Of a stretch of 64,000 nucleotides of DNA, positions 47,183-55,549 are shown piece by piece. Below the pieces are notes generated by a model. The model searched no databases and was not told where the DNA came from. It saw only the letters and a list, made by a program, of their open reading frames with translations. The stretch spans positions 1 to 64,000 of the forward strand of contig CAWGMT010000020.1 of NCBI GenBank assembly GCA_963823675.1, written 5' to 3'. The stretch's first letter is position 1. Each line of letters begins with the position of its first letter. The position numbers were made by a program, and so were the translations under genes. The DNA comes from CAWGMT01 sp963823675. Lineage in GTDB: Bacteria; Planctomycetota; Planctomycetia; Isosphaerales; Isosphaeraceae.

Positions 47183-48833
47183 ATGAAGGAGCAAAGGCCG
47201 GTCCCAATTCGTCCGGAAGCGCGCCGATTCGTGGCCCTGATCGTGATCACCACGGCGACGGCGATCGCGGCTGGAGTCGCCTTGCGGCAGCCGACGTTCA
47301 TGGGCGCCAACGACATCTCGCGCTGGTGCACGGTATGGAGCCTGCTCGAGCGCGGAACCTACGCGATCGACGAGTGCCCCTGGCAGGCCGACACCCAGGA
47401 CAAGGTTTTTCACGCGCGGCGAGCGATCGTCGGATCGCTGACCGAAGGCGAACCGATCAAGCACTATTACTCCAGCAAGCCGGCCCTCCTGCCGACCCTG
47501 ATCGCGGGAATTCTCTACCCCGCCAGAAAGGCAGCCGGCGTGCCGCTGGACCACGTGGTGTTCCAGGAGCGAGCCGAGCGCTGGACGCAAAAGCCCGACC
47601 CGGCGTCTCCGTACAAGGTCAAGGGCGTGCTCGAGAAGCCCACGGAGCCCTTAAAGTGGCCGGCATACATCTTCTATTTCAAACCCATCGTCCTCCTGTT
47701 GAACGTCGTCCCTTTCTGGGCTTTTCTGGTCCTTTTCGCCCGTGTGCTCGACCGCAATGCGGCCAACGACTGGGCCTTTTTTTTCAGCCTGATTGCCGCG
47801 GCATGCGGCACATATCTTTTGCCGTTTACGCAAACCCTGAACAATCACACGATCGCGGCCTGGAGCGCGTTTTGCGCTCTACCAGTTTCTGGCGGTCTGG
47901 GACGAGGGAGATCGCGCGGGCTGGCGATTTGCAGTGGCGGGCTTCTGGGCGGCCTTCGCCGCGGCGAATGAGCTGCCCGCCCTGGCGTTTCTGGCTCTGC
48001 TATCGTGCCTCTTGCTGGTGCGCTTTCCGGGCAAAACCCTGCTCTTTTTCGCCCCGGCGGCGATCATTCCGCTGGTCGCGTTCGCCATCGCCCAGTATGC
48101 GGTCTTCGGCGAGTTCAAGCTGGCTTATGAATCATTCGGGACCGACGAGTATCTCTACGAGGGCAGCCTCTGGAAGACACCGCTGGACCTCGATGCCTTC
48201 AACGAGCATCCCGAGCCGCGTGGGATCTACCTTCTACACATGACGCTGGGACATCACGGGGTTTTCTCGCTCACGCCGATCTTTCTGCTCTCGTGTTGGG
48301 GAGCGCTGCGGCTCCTGGGCGCGCCCTTCCGGTCATTGGCCGCGTGGACCTGGCTCACGCTGCTGGCCTTTGCGGGCCTGGCCGGGTATTACTTGCTTGA
48401 CACCGCGGCCTGGAGAGCCGGTGGAGCACTCGCTCCCTATCGTTGGCTATTCTATGGCTTGCTTGCACTCGCGGCCGTTTCCGCCTCATTCGTTGTCGCT
48501 CGTCGGGCGAGCGAGCCGCTCCTGGCCGTCGCCTGGCTGACGGCCGTGCTGGCGGTCGTGCTGCTGGCGTTCTACACCGGGAACCCCCTGGCCCGAAATT
48601 ACGGCGGCTCGACCCAGGGCCTCCGCTGGCTCTTCTGGCTGATCCCTTTCTGGCTGCTGCTTTTGATCAGAGGTGTCGAGGGGGGCCAGGACCGCCGCGC
48701 CGTTCAGGTCGTTTCTTTACTCGCGCTGGGCGTCTCGGCGCTATCTGTTGGTTATGCCATGCGTAACCCCTGGAGCCACCCGTGGGCCCTCGACGCGCTC
48801 GAGCACCTCGGCTTGTACCCGCTGGCGCGCTGA
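47183..48833 (+). CDS. Multi-spanning membrane protein, possible lipid-linked glycosyltransferase, one frameshift
   Basis: About 550 residues with roughly 9-10 hydrophobic helices. The first section includes ALIVITTATAIAAGVAL and a periplasmic-loop-like NDISRWCTVWSLLERGTYAI. The first frame goes out of phase near 47873, in a TTTT run; the next gives LYQFLAVWDEGDRAGWRFAV and continues to the TGA at 48833. The layout (large, polytopic, acidic loops) resembles ArnT/GT39-type enzymes, but I see no decisive motif. The preceding family 2 glycosyltransferase supports a role in sugar transfer. Confidence 0.78.
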
Positions 48834-49083
48834 TACCAACTTAGGCTACGTCGATTGGGCGCTCGAAGCGGCACGCCATTGACCGGAGGGACGCCCGATG
48901 ACGCAACCAGACTTATACGAGCAACTCGGCGATTATGGGATGTCTCTACTTCTTCCCGCGGGAATGACGGCGATGGGTCGAAAGACTCGCTTCGCGTGGA
49001 AAGTACTGGAGTGTCTTGCTCCGGCCGGACCGGGCTGAGTCCGGGGGCCGGCTCTCTCTTTTTCCCATGGGCGGAGGATCGGG

Positions 49084-51024
49084 ATGTGTGGCATCTTGGG
49101 GATGTATTCGCCGACGGGCGCGGTCGACTCCGAGGAGCTGCAGCGCGCCACCCGACGGCTGTCGCACCGCGGCCCGGATGGTCAACGCACCTGGCTGGAC
49201 TCCGACCATCGCGTCGGCCTGGGCCACGCGCGGCTGAGCATCATCGACCTGGCGACCGGGGACCAGCCCATCGCCAGCGAGGACGGGCGCCTGCATATCG
49301 TGGTCAACGGCGAGTTCTACGACTTCGAGCGCATCCAGGATGAGCTGAGGAAACGCGGCCATCGGCTCCGGACTGGATCGGACAGCGAGATCGCGCTGCA
49401 CCTGTACGAGGAGCGCGGTCCCGGCTGCCTGGAGCAGCTCCGCGGCGAATTCGCCTTTCTCCTCTGGGACGGCCGCACGGACCGGGTCTTCGCCGCGCGG
49501 GACCGATTTGGGATCAAGCCGCTGTATTACGCCTGGCGGGGCGACATGCTGGTCCTCGCTTCGGAGGCCAAAGCGCTCTTCGCGGCCGGCATCCCGGCCC
49601 GTTGGGACCGCGACAGCTTCTTCCGGGCCGTCCACCACCAGGCGCCGCCGCAGGACCGCACGCTGTTCGAGGGCGTGCATCAGGTCCCGCCGGGGCACTA
49701 CCTGATCGCCTCGGCCGGTGAGGTCCGGCTGGTCCGCTACTGGGATTTCGACTACCCGACCACCGACCGGGCCGGATCGGCGCGCCCCGATGCCGAGCAT
49801 ATCGAGGAGTTCCGCCAGGCGTTCGATGAGGCGGTCCGCCTCCGGCTCCGCGCCGATGTGCCGGTCGGCTGCTACCTGAGCGGCGGGCTCGACTCGTGCG
49901 CCGTGCTGGGACTGGCGGCCACCCATCGATCGGATCCGATCCGGGCGTTCACCCTGAGCTTCGACCGGCCGGAGTACGACGAGACGGCGATTGCGCGGGA
50001 GATGGCCGGGCTCGCGAACGCCGAGTTCCACCCGATCCCGATCACGCAAACGGAGCTGGCCGACCACTTCGCCGACGCGGTCGCCCACGCCGAGACGCTC
50101 GCGATCAACGCGCACGGGGTGGCCAAGTATCTGCTCAGCCGCGCCGTGCGGGATGCCGGCTACAAGGTGGTCCTCACGGGGGAGGGGTCCGATGAGATCC
50201 TCGCCGGCTACCCCCATTTCCGCCGCGACCTCTGGCTCCATGACCTCGGGGCCACCGGCCGCGATGCGGGGTCTGCCCAGGCGCTCCTCGATGAGCTCCA
50301 GGAGCGCAACCCGGTCTCGCGCGGCCTCCTACTGCCCGACGGCGAGGGGGCATCCCTGGAGGGCCTCCGCGCCGCGATGGGTTTCGCGCCGTCCTGGCTG
50401 GAGACCGGTGCGACCCAGGCCCACAAGCTCCGCGCCCTGTTCTCGCCCGACTTCGCGGCCGAGGTCACCGGCCGCGACGCGTACTGCGAGCTGCTGGAGG
50501 GCCTGGACGTAACCGGGCAGCTCGCCGGCCGGGCGCCCGTGAATCAGTCACTCTACTTGTGGGCCAAGGTGTTGCTGCCGAATTATGTGCTGGCGTTCCT
50601 GGGCGACCGCATGGAGATGGCCCACTCCATCGAGGGTCGGCTGCCGTTCCTGGATCACCGTGTGGTGGAGCTGGCCCGGAGCCTGCCGGTGGACCAGAAG
50701 ATCCGGGGAACGGTCGAGAAATACGTGTTGCGCGAGGCCGCCCGTCCGGTCCTGACGGCGACGGTCTGCGCCCGGCAAAAGCACCCGTTCACGACGCCCC
50801 CCGCAGCCCTGTCCCCCGACGGCCGGCTCTACCAGCTCATCCAGGATACGCTGCGCGGGCCGGCCCTGGAGTCGCTGCCGTTCTTCGACCGGTCGCGGGT
50901 CGTGGCGCTGCTCGATCAGCTCCCGGCGATGGACGACGGCCGCCGGACCGCCTACGACATGCCGCTGATGGTCCTCCTGAGCGCTTGCGTGATCCATGAA
51001 CGGATCGGTTCATCGGCCTATTGA
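49084..51024 (+). CDS. asnB: Asparagine synthase (glutamine-hydrolysing)
   Basis: 646 residues. N-terminal Ntn amidotransferase starts MCGILGMYSPTG with the catalytic Cys2; SHRGPDG, HARLSIIDL and VNGEFYDF are glutamine-site motifs. The synthetase domain has the pyrophosphate loop YLSGGLDSCAVLG (about residue 264) and TGEGSDEILAGYPHF. A loop of about 60 residues between SDEILAGYPHF and the VNQSLYLWAKVLLPNYVL section is longer than in housekeeping AsnB, so the physiological substrate may be a metabolite or peptide. A GGAGGATCGGG stretch precedes the ATG. Frame intact. Confidence 0.94.
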   Translation: MCGILGMYSPTGAVDSEELQRATRRLSHRGPDGQRTWLDSDHRVGLGHARLSIIDLATGDQPIASEDGRLHIVVNGEFYDFERIQDELRKRGHRLRTGSDSEIALHLYEERGPGCLEQLRGEFAFLLWDGRTDRVFAARDRFGIKPLYYAWRGDMLVLASEAKALFAAGIPARWDRDSFFRAVHHQAPPQDRTLFEGVHQVPPGHYLIASAGEVRLVRYWDFDYPTTDRAGSARPDAEHIEEFRQAFDEAVRLRLRADVPVGCYLSGGLDSCAVLGLAATHRSDPIRAFTLSFDRPEYDETAIAREMAGLANAEFHPIPITQTELADHFADAVAHAETLAINAHGVAKYLLSRAVRDAGYKVVLTGEGSDEILAGYPHFRRDLWLHDLGATGRDAGSAQALLDELQERNPVSRGLLLPDGEGASLEGLRAAMGFAPSWLETGATQAHKLRALFSPDFAAEVTGRDAYCELLEGLDVTGQLAGRAPVNQSLYLWAKVLLPNYVLAFLGDRMEMAHSIEGRLPFLDHRVVELARSLPVDQKIRGTVEKYVLREAARPVLTATVCARQKHPFTTPPAALSPDGRLYQLIQDTLRGPALESLPFFDRSRVVALLDQLPAMDDGRRTAYDMPLMVLLSACVIHERIGSSAY

Positions 51025-51128
51025 CTCTGCCGATCCCGCCGCCTCCAGGGCCATTTTCGCTCGTCACCAGGGGCGCTTCGCGGTGACAGACCTGGTTATT
51101 CGACGGTTAGCCGCTACGCAACAATAAG

Positions 51129-51150
51129 AGTGTCGCCTTTCGCTCCGCGA
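51129..51150. repeat. Dispersed GTGTCGCCTTTCGCTCCGCGA-type motif (copy 2)
   Basis: GTGTCGCCTTTCGCTCCGCG, preceded by ACAACAATAAGA-like text that also precedes copy 3 at 61211. Confidence 0.55.
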
Positions 51151-51256
51151 ACGTGTTGACTACCGCGCTGTCCGTGCATGAGGCGCTGGCGAGGAGATGT
51201 GTCAAGATATCTGGAAATCTCTTGACTCATCAGGTGCGGGCGCATACCTTGGAGGA

Positions 51257-51930
51257 ATGAGCAGGCCATTCGTGGACCGAGCGGATGCGGGTCATGTTCT
51301 GGCGAGAGAGCTTGCGGCCTACGCCAACCGGAAGGACGTGGTCGTGTTGGGTCTGCCGCGCGGCGGGGTTCCCGTCGCCTACGAAGTCGCGCGTGAGCTG
51401 AAGGCGCCGCTCGACGTCTTCCTGGTTCGAAAGCTGGGCGCCCGGGTCAAGAAGAGCTCGCAATGGGTGCTATTGCCTCGGGTGATGTCGTCGTGATCAA
51501 CGATGATGTCGTCACGGCCCTCAAGATTTCCCGCGAGGCGATTGCCGCCGCCGTGGAACACGAGCGCCAGGAATTGGCCCGCCGCGAGGCGATCTATCGG
51601 GACGATCGCCCGCCGCTTGATGTCGAAGACAAGACGGTGATCTTGATCGACGACGGGCTCGCCACGGGATCGACCATGCGCGCGGCGGTGGCGGCGCTGC
51701 GCAACCAGAACCCGGCGCGAATCGTGGTCGCCGTTCCCATCGGCGCGGCCTCGACGTGCGCCGAATTGCGGTCAATCGCGGATGACTGCGTCTGCGTCAT
51801 CGCTCCGGAGCATTTTCGAGCGGTCGGGCTCTGGTACGACGATTTTGCCCAGACCGATGACGCCTTGGTCTGCGACCTGTTGAATCGCACGACCGAGGCG
51901 TTCGCACCCAGAGGGGAGGAAGTGACATGA
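51257..51930 (+). CDS. Phosphoribosyltransferase-like protein, one frameshift
   Basis: About 225 residues of the PRTase fold. The ATG at 51257 has GGAGG immediately upstream. VVVLGLPRGGVPVAYEVARE begins the fold. Near 51442, in a CCC run, one base is missing: the restored text is LGAPGQEELAMGAIASGDVV. The second frame carries VILIDDGLATGSTMRAAVAA, the PRPP-binding loop, to a TGA at 51930. Proteins of this form are usually next to or fused with a dienelactone-hydrolase-like protein, as here (4-bp overlap). Substrate unknown. Confidence 0.9.
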
Positions 51931-52604
51931 GCGGTATCACCGATCAAGCGGTCGAGAAGCGTGAGGTGGCAATTCTCGCGGGGGATCGGACTTTGCGAGG
52001 AACGTTGGCCTTGCCCAGTGGCGCTCTTGCGGTCATCGTCTTCGCCCACGGCAGCGGCAGCGGGCGCTATAGTCCGCGCAATCAGTACGTCGCGCAAGTG
52101 CTTGAAGAGGCCGGGCTGGGGACGCTCTTGCTCGACCTTCTCGAAGAGCAGGAGGCCGACGACCGTCGCAAGGTCTTCGACATTGCCCTCCTGGCCGGCC
52201 GGCTGCAAGCGGCGGCCGACTGGCTGGCGCAGCAGGTCGAAACCAAGGGACTTGCGCTCGGCTATTTCGGGGCCAGCACCGGAGCAGGCGCCGCCCTGCT
52301 GTCCGCGGCCCGCGCGCCGGAATCCGTCGGCGCGGTCGTCTCGCGGGGCGGACGGCCCGACCTGGCAAGCGAGGTTTTGCCCGACGTCGCCGCGCCCACC
52401 CTGCTGATCGTCGGGGGCGACGACGAGGTGGTGCTCGAGCTCAACCGCGAAGCGTTCAATCTCCTCACCTGCACGCGACAGCTCGACATCGTGCCGGGCG
52501 CGACCCACCTCTTTGTCGAGCCAGGAGCGCTCGAAGAAGTCGCCCGCCTGGCGCAGGAGTGGTTTGTCCACTACTTGACACCAAGCGAAGGCGGCCGCCG
52601 ATGA
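51927..52604 (+). CDS. Dienelactone hydrolase-like alpha/beta hydrolase
   Basis: 225 residues. FAHGSGSGRYSPRNQYVAQV (oxyanion region), nucleophile elbow GYFGASTGAGAALLSA (G-x-S-x-G), Asp in LLIVGGDDEVVLELN and His in IVPGATHLFVEPGALEEVA make the triad. It is translationally coupled to the phosphoribosyltransferase. The pair is common in bacteria, sometimes as one polypeptide; the shared reaction is unknown. Intact frame. Confidence 0.92.
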   Translation: MSGITDQAVEKREVAILAGDRTLRGTLALPSGALAVIVFAHGSGSGRYSPRNQYVAQVLEEAGLGTLLLDLLEEQEADDRRKVFDIALLAGRLQAAADWLAQQVETKGLALGYFGASTGAGAALLSAARAPESVGAVVSRGGRPDLASEVLPDVAAPTLLIVGGDDEVVLELNREAFNLLTCTRQLDIVPGATHLFVEPGALEEVARLAQEWFVHYLTPSEGGRR

Positions 52605-52680
52605 GGAGCTCTGATCTCCTCCCAGAGCGGGGGAGGATTACAAAGCGTTGAATAAGGCAGGAAACTCTTGGCCAGAGAGC

Positions 52681-52750
52681 GGCGGGCACGAGGCCCGCCC
52701 GGCCGGGAGAATCCAGCGACCTTGCAGTGGAGCAGGCGTCTCTGCCCGCC
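52681..52750. repeat. Two-hairpin intergenic element (copy 2)
   Basis: Hairpin GGCGGGC-loop-GCCCGCC at 52681-52699, linker with AGTGGAGC, then GGCGTCTCTGCCCGCC at 52735-52750. This is homologous to the reverse complement of 18652-18723. Confidence 0.65.
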
Positions 52751-52863
52751 TTTGGGTCTTTCCTTCCTTATGCGATCCTCTGTAAGGTGGGGGGTCGGAC
52801 GCCACGGTTTGGAACCCGCGGGCTGCGGACCAAAACGACGCCGCAAGAAGGAGAAATCGCTCT

Positions 52864-53622
52864 GTGCGACTTGAGGAAATGAGCTGGCCGGCGGTGGCCG
52901 CGGTCTCGCAAGACCTGCCAGTCGTGCTGCCCATCGCGGCCGTGGAGCAACACGGACGCCACCTGCCGCTTTTCACCGATAGTATCCTGCTGCAAGAGGT
53001 GGTGCGCCGAGCGGCCGAGTCACTGCGCGACCGCGTGGTCTGGGCACCGCTTTTGTGGCTGGGCAACTCGCATCATCATCTGGATTTCGCCGGTACCTTG
53101 TCGGCCGCGCCGCGAACCTATCTCGACTTGCTGGGCGACCTAATCGACAACCTGGTTGGTCACGGGTTCCGGCGCATCGTCTTGCTCAACGGTCACGGTG
53201 GCAATATCGTGCCGGGTCAGCAGGCCGTTTTCGAGGCCCGCCAGCGCACGCGAACGCGGCAAGACCTTCTGCTCCTGGCGGCGACGTACTGGCTTCTTGG
53301 CGGCAAACCCTTCCTGGTCGACTCCTCGATCGCGCAGGACCGCATGGGACACGCATGCGAGTGGGAGACCTCGATGATCTTGCACCTGGCGCCGCACTTG
53401 GTCGGCGATTTGAGCCGGGTCGAGCCGGTCGCCTTCGGCGCGCCGTTCGAGCCGGCCGCGCGCGGCTGGATCACTCGCGAGCGCAGCGCCCCCGGCCACA
53501 TCGGCGACCCCCGCCGCGCCACGGCCGAGAAGGGCGAGGCCCTCTTCCGCATCTTCGCGCAGGACGTCGCCAACTTCCTGGAGCGGGTGATCGTCTGGGA
53601 CGGACATTCCTGGGATGGCTGA
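52864..53622 (+). CDS. Creatininase-family protein
   Basis: 252 residues from a GTG. Metal-binding motifs of the creatininase/MftE/ArfB-like fold are in order: PIAAVEQHGRHLPLFTD (Glu, His, Asp), WLGNSHHHLDFAGT, LLNGHGGN and GHACEWETSMILHLAP. Family members are Zn/Mn amidohydrolases acting on cyclic amides or peptides. The stop lies inside the next gene (8-bp overlap with the MFS transporter), suggesting that the substrate is imported by it. Confidence 0.93.
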   Translation: MRLEEMSWPAVAAVSQDLPVVLPIAAVEQHGRHLPLFTDSILLQEVVRRAAESLRDRVVWAPLLWLGNSHHHLDFAGTLSAAPRTYLDLLGDLIDNLVGHGFRRIVLLNGHGGNIVPGQQAVFEARQRTRTRQDLLLLAATYWLLGGKPFLVDSSIAQDRMGHACEWETSMILHLAPHLVGDLSRVEPVAFGAPFEPAARGWITRERSAPGHIGDPRRATAEKGEALFRIFAQDVANFLERVIVWDGHSWDG

Positions 53623-54958
53623 CATCGAGTCGAGCTCGAGCCCGACGACCTCGGTCTGGCCGGCAGCCGCCGAGCGCCGGTCCGCGCTCCGCGCGTGGGG
53701 AATCTGCGGCTTGCTGCTCTTGGCGACCATGCTCATGTACATGGATCGCCAGGCGCTCGCGCAGCAGAAGACCGAGATCTCAAGGGCACTAGACCTCAGT
53801 GATCGCGACTACGGCCGGCTCGAGACCGGATTCGGCCTGGCCTTTGCCCTGGGGGGGATTGTCACCGGGTTAATTGCCGACCGGATCAGCCCGCGCTGGC
53901 TCTATCCGATAGTCCTCCTGGGCTGGTCGGGCGTCGGCTTCGCGACCGGATGGGTCACCAGCTACCGCGAGCTTTTCGTCTGCCGGGTTCTTCTGGGGTT
54001 CTTCGAAGCCGGGCACTGGCCCTGCGCGCTGGTGACCTCGCAACGGCTCCTGTCGCGCCGCGACCGGTCGCTGGGCAACAGTATCCTCCAGAGCGGGGCC
54101 TCGCTGGGCGCGATCGCCACGCCGATGGTCGTACTTCTATTGACCAGCGAGGCGCCAGAGAGCTGGCGGCTGCCGTTCCGCGTGATCGGCTCAGCCGGCG
54201 TCTTCTGGGTAGTTGCCTGGCTGACCACGATTCGATCGAAGGACCTCGAGCTCACGAGCAATGAAATCGCGGCAGCCGGGTCTCAGGACAAGCCCTTCGA
54301 GTTAGAGACTGCGGCCGGCACTGCGGCCGTGCCAGCACCGGCCGCGCCGTGGACGCTCGTCCGACGGTTCCTGGCCCTGGCGGTCGTCGTGATCACGATC
54401 AACCTTTGCTGGCAGTACTTCCGGGCCTGGATGCCCGGCATGCTCCGCGAACAGTATGGCTACAGCAAGCAGCAGGTTCAGATCTTCTCGATGGCCTATT
54501 ACGTGGCCACCGACGTGGGCTGTCTCTCGGTCGGCTTCCTGGTCAAGTGGCTGGCGGGTCGAGGTTTTTCGGTCCACGGCGCTCGGATGGCGATGTTTCT
54601 GGTTTGCTCGTGCCTGACGGGCCTATGCGTCGGCGCCGCGTTCTTGCCGGCCTCGTGGCTGCTCCTCGTCGCCCTGTTGTGCATCGGCTTTGGCTCGCTG
54701 GGCCAGTTTCCGATCTACTACGCATTGAGCCAGGAGCTGTCGGCGCGGCGGATGGGACGAGTCACCGGCGCGCTTAGCTTCTTGACCTGGACGGCGACGG
54801 CCCTCGTCAACGTGCCGATCGGCGCCTGGATCGACCAGACCCACTCCTATTCCGAAGTCACCTATCTGGCCGGGCTGATGCCGTTTCTGGGCTTTGTGGC
54901 GCTGTTGCTGCTCTGGAACGGGTCCACGCAGCGCGGACCCGGCGACCAGGCCGCATAG
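53615..54958 (+). CDS. MFS transporter (anion/glucarate-type)
   Basis: 447 residues, about 12 transmembrane helices. WGICGLLLLATMLMYMDRQA is helix 1; GLIADRISPRWLYPIVLLGW is the signature loop between helices 2 and 3; LLGFFEAGHWPCALV and the C-terminal half (VVVITINLCWQYFRAWMPGM; LLVALLCIGFGSLGQFPIYY) are typical of the sialate/hexuronate/phthalate subfamily. It overlaps the creatininase-like gene by 8 bp. Frame intact. Confidence 0.92.
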   Translation: MADIESSSSPTTSVWPAAAERRSALRAWGICGLLLLATMLMYMDRQALAQQKTEISRALDLSDRDYGRLETGFGLAFALGGIVTGLIADRISPRWLYPIVLLGWSGVGFATGWVTSYRELFVCRVLLGFFEAGHWPCALVTSQRLLSRRDRSLGNSILQSGASLGAIATPMVVLLLTSEAPESWRLPFRVIGSAGVFWVVAWLTTIRSKDLELTSNEIAAAGSQDKPFELETAAGTAAVPAPAAPWTLVRRFLALAVVVITINLCWQYFRAWMPGMLREQYGYSKQQVQIFSMAYYVATDVGCLSVGFLVKWLAGRGFSVHGARMAMFLVCSCLTGLCVGAAFLPASWLLLVALLCIGFGSLGQFPIYYALSQELSARRMGRVTGALSFLTWTATALVNVPIGAWIDQTHSYSEVTYLAGLMPFLGFVALLLLWNGSTQRGPGDQAA

Positions 54959-55000
54959 ATTCTTCCTCGCAAACATCTCAGCACGATGCGCACAGCTTGG

Positions 55001-55081
55001 GATCGCCGGACGGAGCCGGCTCCTACAAAACCACGTGCTGATGCGTCGCCTCGCTGTAGGAGGGGGCTCTGTCCCCCGATC
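55001..55081. repeat. Inverted palindromic repeat pair (REPIN-like)
   Basis: Arm 1 (55001-55027) starts GATCGCCGGACGGAGCC and contains the perfect palindrome GGAGCCGGCTCC. Arm 2 (55055-55081), reverse-complemented, reads GATCGGGGGACAGAGCCCC; both end CTCCTACA. The arms are 27 bases, separated by 27 bases. The element ends just where the Uma2 fragment begins to make sense. Confidence 0.7.
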
Positions 55082-55506
55082 CCTACAAAAACGACCTTGA
55101 GCGCCGCATAGATACCGGCCCGGTCAATCTCGGGCGGCGAAAGGTCAACCTCAATCGCCAGATCGGGGTTGGGATAGTCGGCGACGTCGTTGGACTTGCG
55201 GGCTCGGGCCGCCGCGACGGCAGCCGGCTTTCCTGCTTCGAAGTAATAGCACTGATCGACCGCCAACCCGCGCGCGATTTCCGGACGCTTCCACGGGGTC
55301 TCGCCAGCACCCTTACAGTCGATGTCCAGCTCCATTGTGACGGCATTGACGAATCGGGCCAGCAGATCCTTGACGTCTCCTGAAAGGAAACGGATTTGAC
55401 CACAAAAGGCATCGAGATGACTGGCCCACAGACCTCGGTCCACGATAAGATTTCTTTGCACGAGCACGGGGAACCACCCGCGAGGGGATGCATGTCGAAA
55501 ATTCAC
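55082..55506 (-). pseudogene. Uma2-family fragment, truncated at both ends
   Basis: About 130 codons of a DUF820/Uma2 protein. Recognisable pieces: FLSGDVKDLLARFVNAVTME, RGLAVDQCYYFEAGKPAAVA, then YPNPDLAIEVDLSPPEIDRA (the nuclease core) and GIYAALKVVFVG. A normal Uma2 protein would go on with the VWR-type strand and a C-terminal region; here the frame runs straight into the palindromic repeat. The N-terminal 60 or so residues are also absent. Probably a dead gene, and the only clear case in the window where a repeat sits at the breakpoint. Confidence 0.75.
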
Positions 55507-55549
55507 CGGCCGATTGATCAGCCGTTGCGGCGCTCAAGGAGAAGCACTC

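Noticed and set aside
48946..50241. 431-codon minus-strand frame over asnB
   Set aside because: asnB motifs on the plus strand are unambiguous; the reverse frame has no domain.
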